In this document: piece by piece, positions 42,384-49,018 of the stretch
Layout of the letters: each line of letters opens with the position of its first letter
Numbering within the stretch: position 1 is the first letter of the stretch
DNA from: Deltaproteobacteria bacterium
GTDB taxonomy: Bacteria; Desulfobacterota; RBG-13-43-22
DNA: 49,018 nucleotides
Direction of reading: 5' to 3'
Assembly: GCA_016219225.1 (NCBI GenBank)
Contig: JACRBX010000039.1
Span: 1 to 49,018, forward strand
Translations under genes and position numbers: made by a program
The notes under the pieces: model-generated
The model's database searches: none
What the model saw: the letters and a program-made list of their open reading frames with translations, nothing else
What the model was told of the DNA's origin: nothing

Positions 42384-43925
42384 ATGGAAAGCGGTATGAA
42401 TCAGGGCATTGTTCTGGAAACCAGAGGAATTGTGAAGAATTTCTCGGGTCAGCGTGCCCTTGACGGGGTAGATTTCGATGTCCGGGCGGGAGAGGTGCAT
42501 GCGCTCATCGGTGAAAACGGCGCGGGCAAATCGACGCTTATCAAGATTATCGCCGGTGTCTTCCGGGCGGATGACGGGGAAATACTGCTGGATGGCAAGC
42601 GGGTGAACATCGCGAGCCCCGGTGAGAGCCAGAAGTTGGGCCTGGCCTTCATTCACCAGGACCTTAACGTGGTACCCCATCTATCTGTTGCAGAGAACAT
42701 ATACCTGGGAAGGTATCCGAAAAGTGCATTCGGATTGGTACGAGTCAGCAAGATGGCCGAAAGGGCACGCACTATCCCCGAGGCAGTGCCCATAAACGCG
42801 GATCTCCGCATGCCTGTAGGAGCGCTGCCCCTCATCGAACAGTGGAAAACGGTCATTAACCGCGCCCTCGCCATGAATTCCCGGATCATTTTTATGGATG
42901 AGCCTACCACCTCTCTGACCCACAGCGAGGTCGAGGAACTCTTCAAATCCATCGCTCACTTAAAAGAAATGGGAAAAGCTATTGTCTATGTCTCCCACCG
43001 GATGGAGGAGATCTTCAAACTTGCCGATAGGGTGACGGTCATCAAGGACGCAAAGAATGTGGGGACCGCATCGGTGAGTGTGCTGAATTCGGGGCAGCTT
43101 TACAGCATGATGCTGGGAAGAGAACTCGAAGACGTCTTCCCAGCAAAGGCTCCCTCGGGAGAGAAGGTTTGCCTTGAGGTAAAGAATCTTTCCCGGGGGA
43201 ATGCCGTTCGGGATGTCAGTTTTCAACTTCGAGAGGGCGAGATTCTCGGACTTGCCGGACTTGTCGGCTCCGGAAGAACGGAACTATCGCGTTTGCTCTT
43301 TGGCGCGGACCGCAAGGACCGAGGGGATATCTTCGTAAACGGAGAAAAAGCGGACATCGGGTGTCCCACGGACGCTATCAGGAAGGGTTTCGGCCTGGTA
43401 CCGGAGCAGCGACACACACAAGGTTTGGTCCTTCCCATGGACGTGAAGCAGAATATTACTCTCGCGAGCCTCAAACAGCTATGGCGATCCATCAGGCTTC
43501 CTCTTTTGAGCCGCCGAAAAGAGAACACTCTTGCGCAGAAGTATGTGATCGTGACGGGTGTCAAGACCTATGGATTCGATCAGTCCGTATCTTCACTCAG
43601 CGGAGGAAATCAACAAAAGGTAGTCCTTTCTAAATGGCTCTGCGCCAAGTCGGCGGTCCTGATACTTGATGAGCCGACCAAGGGGATCGACGTAGGTGCG
43701 AAGTTTGCCCTCTATCGCCTCATAACTGATCTCGCCAGAGAGGGGAAAGCAGTTATTGTGATATCCTCCGATCTCATCGAGGTCGTAGGACTTTGTCATA
43801 GGATCCTCGTGATGGACCAGGGTAGGATCAAAGCAGACCTAAAGAGGGAGGACACGGATCTGCCGTCCATTCTGGCCATGTGTCTGGAGAAAGGGCCGAC
43901 GTCCCTGGAAACGTCTATTAACTGA
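42384..43925 (+). CDS. ABC transporter ATPase, ribose/xylose-type (RbsA-like, two nucleotide-binding domains)
   Basis: 513 residues with two ATPase halves. The first half has GENGAGKSTLIKIIAG and MDEPTTSLT. The second has the degenerate P-loop GLVGSGRTELSRLLFG and an intact LSGGNQQKVVLSKWL signature plus LDEPTKGID, as in RbsA/MglA. The first-half signature LPLIEQWKTV differs from the usual LSxGxQQ. AGGAGG before the ATG. It energises uptake with the permease next to it. Confidence 0.92.
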   Translation: MESGMNQGIVLETRGIVKNFSGQRALDGVDFDVRAGEVHALIGENGAGKSTLIKIIAGVFRADDGEILLDGKRVNIASPGESQKLGLAFIHQDLNVVPHLSVAENIYLGRYPKSAFGLVRVSKMAERARTIPEAVPINADLRMPVGALPLIEQWKTVINRALAMNSRIIFMDEPTTSLTHSEVEELFKSIAHLKEMGKAIVYVSHRMEEIFKLADRVTVIKDAKNVGTASVSVLNSGQLYSMMLGRELEDVFPAKAPSGEKVCLEVKNLSRGNAVRDVSFQLREGEILGLAGLVGSGRTELSRLLFGADRKDRGDIFVNGEKADIGCPTDAIRKGFGLVPEQRHTQGLVLPMDVKQNITLASLKQLWRSIRLPLLSRRKENTLAQKYVIVTGVKTYGFDQSVSSLSGGNQQKVVLSKWLCAKSAVLILDEPTKGIDVGAKFALYRLITDLAREGKAVIVISSDLIEVVGLCHRILVMDQGRIKADLKREDTDLPSILAMCLEKGPTSLETSIN

Positions 43926-43944
43926 ATAGTAAGGAGATAGTTCG

Positions 43945-44913
43945 ATGAAAGGAAGGGAATTAACCAGGGTTCGGTCTCTCTTATTTGTGGGCAAGTATGG
44001 AACGCTACTCTGTCTCTTGGCCATGATCGTTGTTTTCAGCATCCTCCTCCCCGCATTCCGGTCGCCCAATAACCTCGTGAATCTCTTGGGACAGACGGCC
44101 ATCCTCTCGATAATGGCCGCCGGGATGACCTGTACGCTCAAGATGGGGGACTTTGATCTTTCCATCGGAGCCATTGCGGCCTTGACCGGGATTGTCACCG
44201 CGAAGATCCTGTTGGCCGGTGGAGGCATTTCGCTGGCCATTGTCTCCGGCCTTGTGACAGGCATCATCGTCGGCTGCATTAATGGCGTCTTCGTAGCCTA
44301 CATTGGGCTTAACGCATTTGTGTGCACCCTGGCCACGATGAGCATAATCTTCGGATTATGCCTGACGGTCACGAAAGGCATAATGTTATTCGGGCTGCCC
44401 GAGAGCTTCGAATTTTTCGGGAGGGGAGATGTTCTTGGGATTCCTTTTCGCTTCGTTTTTATGTTCTGCCTGCTATTTCTCCTGTGGTTCTTCCACAAGT
44501 ACACGCCGACTGGAAGAAGGATGGAAGCCATCGGAGGCAATCCCGTTGCTGCGCAACTTTCCGGGATAAAGGTGGAAGCAAACCGGGTTATCGGTTACCT
44601 TTTATCGGGATTTTGTGCGGCGGCCGCCGGGATATTCCTGGCCTCATCAACCATGAGTGCAACCTCTACGCAGGGGGGCGCCTACCTGTTGGATGCTTTT
44701 GGTGCCTCCTTCATCGGCGCTTCGACGATCCGTGTGGGCCAGTTTCATATTCCGGGGACCTTCGTTGGTGTTCTCATCGTCGTCATTGCTGTCAATGGCC
44801 TTGTCATTCTTATGGTGCCAGGCTATCTGACGGACATGATCAAGGGGGTAATTCTCCTTCTGGCCATTATGTTGTCCGGAGTTGTAGGGAAGTTTTTGCA
44901 GACCGGGAGGTAG
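43945..44913 (+). CDS. ABC transporter permease, ribose-type (RbsC-like)
   Basis: 322 residues, about eight to ten transmembrane helices, BPD_transp_2 family. MGDFDLSIGAIAALTGI (from helix 3), GCINGVFVAYIGLNAFVCTLATM, and the cytoplasmic ATPase-contact loop YTPTGRRMEAIGGNPVAAQLSGI. 19 nt after the ATPase gene. Probably a homodimer with the RbsA-like ATPase. Confidence 0.92.
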   Translation: MKGRELTRVRSLLFVGKYGTLLCLLAMIVVFSILLPAFRSPNNLVNLLGQTAILSIMAAGMTCTLKMGDFDLSIGAIAALTGIVTAKILLAGGGISLAIVSGLVTGIIVGCINGVFVAYIGLNAFVCTLATMSIIFGLCLTVTKGIMLFGLPESFEFFGRGDVLGIPFRFVFMFCLLFLLWFFHKYTPTGRRMEAIGGNPVAAQLSGIKVEANRVIGYLLSGFCAAAAGIFLASSTMSATSTQGGAYLLDAFGASFIGASTIRVGQFHIPGTFVGVLIVVIAVNGLVILMVPGYLTDMIKGVILLLAIMLSGVVGKFLQTGR

Positions 44914-44935
44914 AAAAGGAAGAGAGGTAGAGTAG

Positions 44936-45075
44936 ATGGCCTATCAGGATTACAGTTGTCTCAAAATCAATGTCGACAGGAGAGGGGCCTTCACCACAAT
45001 AGACCATCCTTCCTTTTAATCTCATAGATATAGCTCTCATTCAAGAGTTGGATCGGTTTTCCAAGGTGGTGGTGA
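44936..45075 (+). pseudogene. Enoyl-CoA hydratase gene remnant, frameshifted and cut by IS21-type element
   Basis: It starts MAYQDYSCLKINVDRRGAFTTIDHPSF, the N-terminal strands of the crotonase fold, then a stop (TAA). Dropping one T from the TTTT run gives NLIDIALIQELDRFSKVVV, the next family segment. Homology ends where the IS21-type inverted repeat begins (about 45076). A GAGAGG site precedes the ATG, 22 nt after the permease gene, so it was once the next gene of the operon. An enoyl-CoA hydratase would have completed beta-oxidation here. Confidence 0.75.
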
Positions 45076-45269
45076 TATCACCGGCCAGGAAGTCTACCAT
45101 TTACTTCGGTTAGAAAGTAGGCCAGGCAAACCGGACTAAAAACCTACCAGAGATTCTTTTCTTTTTTCTTCCCAACATTTTCTTGCCGTTAAATTTATTT
45201 TCTCTCTTCTTAATTTTCTTCCCAATCAGAGGATCAGTGACTGATTAATGGTTTCCCAGGAGGGAAGTC

Positions 45270-45773
45270 ATGAATCAGAACCGATGTCGGCATTGTCATA
45301 CTATTTTTCTTCCGGACCCTCGGGTTAAGAACCAGCGCTATTGTCATCGTCCCGAGTGCCAACAAGCCAGGAAAGCCCTTTGGCAAAAACAAAAGATGCA
45401 TCAAGACCTGGATTACCAAACCACTCACCGTGAGTCTCAAAAGAACTGGCTGGAACAAAATCCCGGCTATTGGAAAAACTATCGGGCCGGACATCCCGCC
45501 TACGTACATAAAAACCTTCAAAGACAACAAATCAGGGATCGGAAACAGCGTTTGGCCCATCTTGCAAAGATGGACGCGTTAAGGCCTTATTCTTTTGTAA
45601 AACCAGGAAGTTACTTGTTAGTTCCCGATCTTGCAAAGATGGACGCGTTCGCTCAAAAAATATTCCTTATTCCAGATACTTCCAGAGATTGGGCTAATCT
45701 TGCAAAGAAGGACTTGATAGACCCAGCCTTAAGCTTTTCTTACAATAACCCCCAAACAGGAGGTACTTTATGA
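45270..45773 (+). CDS. IS21-associated Cys-His small protein with tandem LAKMDA repeats
   Basis: 167 residues. The N-terminus MNQNRCRHCHTIFLPDPRVKNQRYCHRPECQQARK looks like a zinc-binding motif (C6, C9, C25, C30 and histidines). The C-terminal half carries a repeated unit: LAKMDAL (residues about 97-103), LAKMDAF (121-127) and LAKKDLI. The DNA repeats CTTGCAAAGATGGACGCGTT exactly in the first two. It ends 4 nt inside the next gene. I know no function; its place before istA suggests a role with transposition or regulation of the element. Confidence 0.72.
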   Translation: MNQNRCRHCHTIFLPDPRVKNQRYCHRPECQQARKALWQKQKMHQDLDYQTTHRESQKNWLEQNPGYWKNYRAGHPAYVHKNLQRQQIRDRKQRLAHLAKMDALRPYSFVKPGSYLLVPDLAKMDAFAQKIFLIPDTSRDWANLAKKDLIDPALSFSYNNPQTGGTL

Positions 45774-46096
45774 TTGAGAAGAACCCGATCAACCCTTCAC
45801 GGATACGCAAGATCGCCGGCAGTTTCGCTTTTATCGAACACCGCTTCCGATACTTTATCAAAACCCTGACCCATCAGGAGCTTTTACTGTATCTCTTTCT
45901 GGTCTTAGCCGCTGATAAACAAGGACTTTCCTATTATACCGCGGATAGCATCTGCTCCTGCCTGAAGATCAGTCTGAAGCAATATCTGAAAGCCCGGCAA
46001 TCGTTGATCCGAAAGGACCTGATCGCTTTCGATGGCCAGTTATTCCAGGTCCTTTCATTACCTTTTTTTACACCATGGAGAGGTCTCTATGATTGA
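45770..46096 (+). CDS. IS21-associated small HTH-like protein
   Basis: 108 residues, ATGA overlap with the previous gene. RYFIKTLTHQELLLYLFLVLAADKQGLSYYTADSICSCLKISLKQYLKARQSLIRKDLIAFDGQLFQVLSLP looks like a winged-helix DNA-binding domain. Its stop lies 8 nt inside istA. It may control the transposase genes. Not a family that I can name. Confidence 0.72.
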   Translation: MIEKNPINPSRIRKIAGSFAFIEHRFRYFIKTLTHQELLLYLFLVLAADKQGLSYYTADSICSCLKISLKQYLKARQSLIRKDLIAFDGQLFQVLSLPFFTPWRGLYD

Positions 46097-47555
46097 TCAC
46101 CGTACTATCTTCGAGATCCACCGTCTGTCTCATGAAGGCTATGGTCTTCGTAAAATCGCCCGGACCCTCAAACTCAGCCGGGACAGTGTCAAACGATATC
46201 GGGATAATCCGAATCCACCCAGACCGGTAATAGTACGCACCAGCAAGCTGGATCCGTTTAAAAACGAGATCCAAAAGTATTTAGAGCAAGACCCCTCGGT
46301 CAGCGGTGCGGTTCTGTATCAACGCTTAAAGCCCCAAGGCTATGCCGGAGGCAGGTCTATTCTGGGGGAGTACTTACAACAGATCAGACCCAAGAAAAAA
46401 CGAGCCTATATCCGCTTCGAATCGCCTCCAGGGGAACAGTTCCAGATCGACTGGGGCCACTTCGGTTCTTTGACTTACGGGAAGACCCCCCGAAAGCTCT
46501 ACTGTTTGGCGGTCATCGAGGCCCATAGTCGGATGCTTTACGCCGAGTTCACCCACTCTCAGAAACAAGAGGCCCTCCATCAGGGTTTACTTAATGCCTT
46601 TCGTTTCCTCCAAGGCACCCCCAGGGAAATCGTCACCGATAATATGCTCACCGCTGTCTTAGAGAGGGAAGGCTCTTTAGTCCGTTTTAATGAAGCTTTC
46701 CTGGATTTCTTACGACCCTTCCGGATCACCCCTAAGGCCTGTCACCCCTATCAACCCCACGAAAAAGGTAAGATCGAAAAAGGGGGCATCCATTACCTCC
46801 GTCATAACTTCTGGCCCCTCAGAACCTTTACCGATCTTTTCGATATCAATCGCCAGCTATGGCACTGGTTGGATACCCAGGCGAATATCCGGCTCCACGG
46901 TACTACCGGCGAAAGGCCAGTCGATCGTTTCAACCCCCAGGCTCTTCAACCCTTGCCCGAGTTTACCCCCGACTGCCGGGAAACCCTCTCGGTTAAGGTA
47001 CACTCCGACTTCGCCATCCGTTTCGACAGCAACTTTTACTCCGTCCCTCCCTGGGCCATCGGTAAAACCGTCATCCTCAAGGCCGATTACCAAACCATCA
47101 CTATCTATCTTCACGAAAAAACTCTGGCTATCCATACCCGTTGTTGGGAGAAAAAACAACGCCTGGAACTTCCGGCCCATCGCGAAGCCGCTTTTAAGCG
47201 TCGGCCTCAGGAATGGCTGGCTACTGAGGTCTCCGCCTTTATCTCCTTAGGCGAAGAGGCCAAGGCCTTTCTGGAGGGTCTGGCCCACAGCGGTCAGCCC
47301 ATTAAAAAAAACCTGGCCAAACTCCTGGCTTTAAAAGACCGCTATGGAACCCCTTTATTGATCCAGGCCCTTAAACGGGCCATGATCCACAAGGCCTATG
47401 GCGCCCACTATGTGGAAAACATCCTCCATCAGGAAACGTCTCCTAAACAGGATCACCCCCCGGTCCAACTCAAACGCCAGGATTTAAACCGTATCCGCCT
47501 GGAGGAGCCCCTCCTGGCCGAGTATGATGCTTATATCCTCAAACGGAAGGACTAA
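46089..47555 (+). CDS. istA: IS21-family transposase IstA
   Basis: 488 residues from the ATG at 46089, which has GGAGAGG upstream and overlaps the previous stop. N-terminal HTH (IFEIHRLSHEGYGLRKIARTLKLSRDSVKRY), then an RNase H-type DDE core with D121 (FQIDWGHFG), D184 (IVTDNML) and E230 (KGKIEKGG). The C-terminal half is normal for IstA. Works with IstB. Looks intact. Confidence 0.93.
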   Translation: MIDHRTIFEIHRLSHEGYGLRKIARTLKLSRDSVKRYRDNPNPPRPVIVRTSKLDPFKNEIQKYLEQDPSVSGAVLYQRLKPQGYAGGRSILGEYLQQIRPKKKRAYIRFESPPGEQFQIDWGHFGSLTYGKTPRKLYCLAVIEAHSRMLYAEFTHSQKQEALHQGLLNAFRFLQGTPREIVTDNMLTAVLEREGSLVRFNEAFLDFLRPFRITPKACHPYQPHEKGKIEKGGIHYLRHNFWPLRTFTDLFDINRQLWHWLDTQANIRLHGTTGERPVDRFNPQALQPLPEFTPDCRETLSVKVHSDFAIRFDSNFYSVPPWAIGKTVILKADYQTITIYLHEKTLAIHTRCWEKKQRLELPAHREAAFKRRPQEWLATEVSAFISLGEEAKAFLEGLAHSGQPIKKNLAKLLALKDRYGTPLLIQALKRAMIHKAYGAHYVENILHQETSPKQDHPPVQLKRQDLNRIRLEEPLLAEYDAYILKRKD

Positions 47556-47557
47556 TC

Positions 47558-48298
47558 ATGTCTGACTTGGAAACGCTTAAAGATAAACTGATCCAACTCC
47601 GTCTAAAAACCATGGCCCAACAACTGGACTCCGTCCTGGATCAGGCCGCTCAAAAAAATCTCAACCTGCCGGCAGTCTTGAACCGTCTGGCCGATTACGA
47701 ACTGGAGGCCCGTCGCCAGACGGCCATTGCCCTTAAGTTCCGTCAATCCCAATTAAGTGATAAACCTACGATTGACCAGTTTGACTTCCACCACCATAAG
47801 TCCCGGCTTGATCAGAAAACCCTCATCCTGAACTTATTCTCCCTCGATTTTATCTCCAAGCATCAGGATATCATCCTCATCGGCAATCCCGGTACCGGTA
47901 AAACCTTCCTGGCCAAAGCCTTAGTCTTTGCCGCCTGTAATGCCAATATCAAGTGTCTCTTTACCAATACCATGGATATGATCAATCACCTCATTGCCGC
48001 TGAAGCCGATCACTCTTTACTTAAAATGCTTCACTTTTATCAATCTCCGGACCTCTTAGTCTGTGACGAACTCGGTTATCTGTCTCTCGGCCCCCAGGGC
48101 TCGCACCTTTTCTTCCAGGTCATCAGTCAAAGGCATGCGGTTAAATCAACTCTGTTGACAACCAATTTGCCCTTTACTGACTGGGGAAAGGTCTTCGATT
48201 CCACCCCGGTGGCCACGGCTATCGCTGACCGTCTCGTTCATAACTCCGAGGTCCTTATCCTGGAAGGACCAAGCTATCGAAGAAAAAATAAATCCTAA
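47558..48298 (+). CDS. istB: IS21-family helper ATPase IstB
   Basis: 246 residues, DnaC/DnaA-like AAA+ ATPase. Walker A GNPGTGKT (109-116), Walker B LLVCDELGYL, then STLLTTNLPFTDWGKVF and the C-terminal ATAIADRLVHNSEVLILEGPSYR, typical of IstB. Begins 2 nt after istA. It selects the target DNA and activates IstA. Confidence 0.93.
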   Translation: MSDLETLKDKLIQLRLKTMAQQLDSVLDQAAQKNLNLPAVLNRLADYELEARRQTAIALKFRQSQLSDKPTIDQFDFHHHKSRLDQKTLILNLFSLDFISKHQDIILIGNPGTGKTFLAKALVFAACNANIKCLFTNTMDMINHLIAAEADHSLLKMLHFYQSPDLLVCDELGYLSLGPQGSHLFFQVISQRHAVKSTLLTTNLPFTDWGKVFDSTPVATAIADRLVHNSEVLILEGPSYRRKNKS

Positions 48299-48614
48299 TC
48301 TGTAAAATAAATTATGGCGGAAAACCTTCGGGGTGCACCCTATTCCCGGTGATCCCCCCAGCGTCGTGGCTTGCTCTTAGGCCTGTCCCGTGTCGCTGAA
48401 TACCGCCCATTCTACCCCTTGGCCGGTTTCTTAACCGGTCACTTTGGTTGGTTTCCTGACCGGCGATAATAGGACGATCAGGATTCCAAGATTCGAGGAT
48501 TCCAGAGCTTAGTTTTTAAAGGTTGTCGCACTTTAAGCATCTTTTTATACTATCCTGAATATTCCTGAAGTTTAAATGATAAACCATCTCACATAGTTTT
48601 CCGAAGATCCCAAA

Positions 48615-48995
48615 CTATTGTTTTGCTCCCCTTTTTCTCCGGAAGACCAAGCCTTCGAGAAAAAAGGCGGCCAGGATGCCGACCACAAAGCCGTTTCCCA
48701 ACACCGGACGCAGGGTCACCGGCAAAGAGTCGATCTGCCCGGCCGGTAAAAAGGCGACTTCCATTCCGAGAAGGAGCGGCAGTCCGACGACCAGCCCGGT
48801 CTCGAACTTCAACCCGCCATCGGTCTGGAGTAGGATCATGAGACCGGCCATGACCTGAAAAAAGAGGATGTAAACCAGAACGCTTCCGACAACCACTGAT
48901 GGAACGATCCCGATCGCTCCCAGGACCGCCGGTGAAAAAGAAAGGAGAAAAAGAGCCAGGGATGTCGGGACCAGAGGGTAAAGGGACGCTGTTAA
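48615..48995 (-). pseudogene. C-terminal part of an NCS2-type xanthine/uracil permease, incomplete
   Basis: Reading minus strand from 48995: ASLYPLVPTSLALFLLSFSPAVLGAIGIVPSVVVGSVLVYILFFQVMAGLMILLQTDGGLKFETGLVVGLPLLLGMEVAFLPAGQIDSLPVTLRPVLGNGFVVGILAAFFLEGLVFRR, four hydrophobic helices like the last part of NCS2 nucleobase permeases (IPSPVVG and LRPVLGNGFVVGI in relatives). In the same frame a TAG occurs at 48996-48998 just upstream, so the N-terminal two thirds are not continuous in this window. It may be cut by another insertion, or the window ends in a rearranged region. A GTG inside the fragment is not a true start. Confidence 0.7.
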
Positions 48996-49018
48996 CTATT
49001 AAATATGCCTGATAAAAG

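Larger units (their letters stand above)
45076..48468 (+). mobile_element. IS21-family insertion sequence with two extra small genes
   Basis: The imperfect inverted ends span about 50 bp: the left end begins TATCACCGGCCAGGAAG, the right end reads outside-in as TATCGCCGGTCAGGAAA, both followed by CGGTTA..GAAA blocks. Inside are, in order, a 167-residue Cys-His protein, a 108-residue protein, istA and istB, all plus strand and partly overlapping. About 3.4 kb, longer than the usual 2-2.5 kb because of the two extra genes. I could not find a clear target duplication, so the outermost bases are uncertain by a few nucleotides. It interrupts the enoyl-CoA hydratase gene. Confidence 0.8.

Overview
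The window looks like a chromosome segment of an anaerobic, probably Desulfobacterota-type ('deltaproteobacterial') bacterium. The evidence is a complex I (nuo) operon, a KorDABC 2-oxoacid:ferredoxin oxidoreductase, an NDP-forming acyl-CoA synthetase, DUF169 and DUF3795 proteins, and CoA-ester degradation genes. It also holds many toxin-antitoxin modules and small mobile elements, as is common in such genomes. I saw no rRNA, tRNA or CRISPR array. The taxonomic placement is an inference from gene content only.

Layout. 1-3184 (minus strand): nuoI-J-K-L; nuoL runs off the left edge and carries an in-frame TGA. 3185-3752: AT-rich divergent intergenic region with a MITE-like element. 3753-8186 (plus): the most striking locus, a two-gene unit. 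The first gene encodes a 1131-residue fusion of a molybdopterin (DMSO-reductase family) oxidoreductase with a complete NifS/IscS-type cysteine desulfurase. The second is egtD, the histidine trimethyltransferase that makes hercynine. I read this as an oxygen-independent ergothioneine pathway: EgtD makes hercynine, and the fusion takes sulfur from cysteine and inserts it into the imidazole ring.

8187-12900: an accessory region with one decayed and one intact DUF433/DUF5615 toxin-antitoxin pair, an integron attC-like site between DUF3795 and DUF5680 genes, a 436-bp non-coding element with an 8-bp target duplication and a MITE nested in it, and a DUF2442/DUF4160 pair. 13177-23340: mostly housekeeping or central metabolism: secreted hydrolase, DinB-like protein, DUF169 protein, korDABC (minus), L,D-transpeptidase (minus), cysK and an NDP-forming acyl-CoA synthetase. 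23551-28386: recD2, an MNT-HEPN toxin-antitoxin pair inserted so that the last 28 codons of recD2 are duplicated on its far side, cfa, and a second toxin-antitoxin pair with a broken ParE-like toxin. 28530-30038 (minus): a membrane glycosyltransferase.

30392-45075 (plus): a TetR regulator and a long catabolic cluster. The cluster holds acyl-CoA dehydrogenase, SCP2, dienoyl-CoA-reductase-like flavoenzyme, two SDRs, PaaK-like CoA ligase, SCPx-type thiolase, response regulator, CMD-family lipoprotein and a ribose-type ABC transporter. It ends in an enoyl-CoA hydratase fragment cut by an IS21-family element (about 45076-48468). Two matching palindromes, one before tetR and one before the acyl-CoA dehydrogenase, are probable operators. 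The genes suggest CoA activation and beta-oxidation of a bulky or cyclic carboxylic acid whose identity cannot be read from sequence. The window ends with a C-terminal piece of an NCS2-type permease (minus).

Several genes are broken by single-base changes in homopolymer runs (DUF433, ParE, enoyl-CoA hydratase). These may be real pseudogenes or consensus errors, and this should be kept in mind for the nuoL TGA as well.
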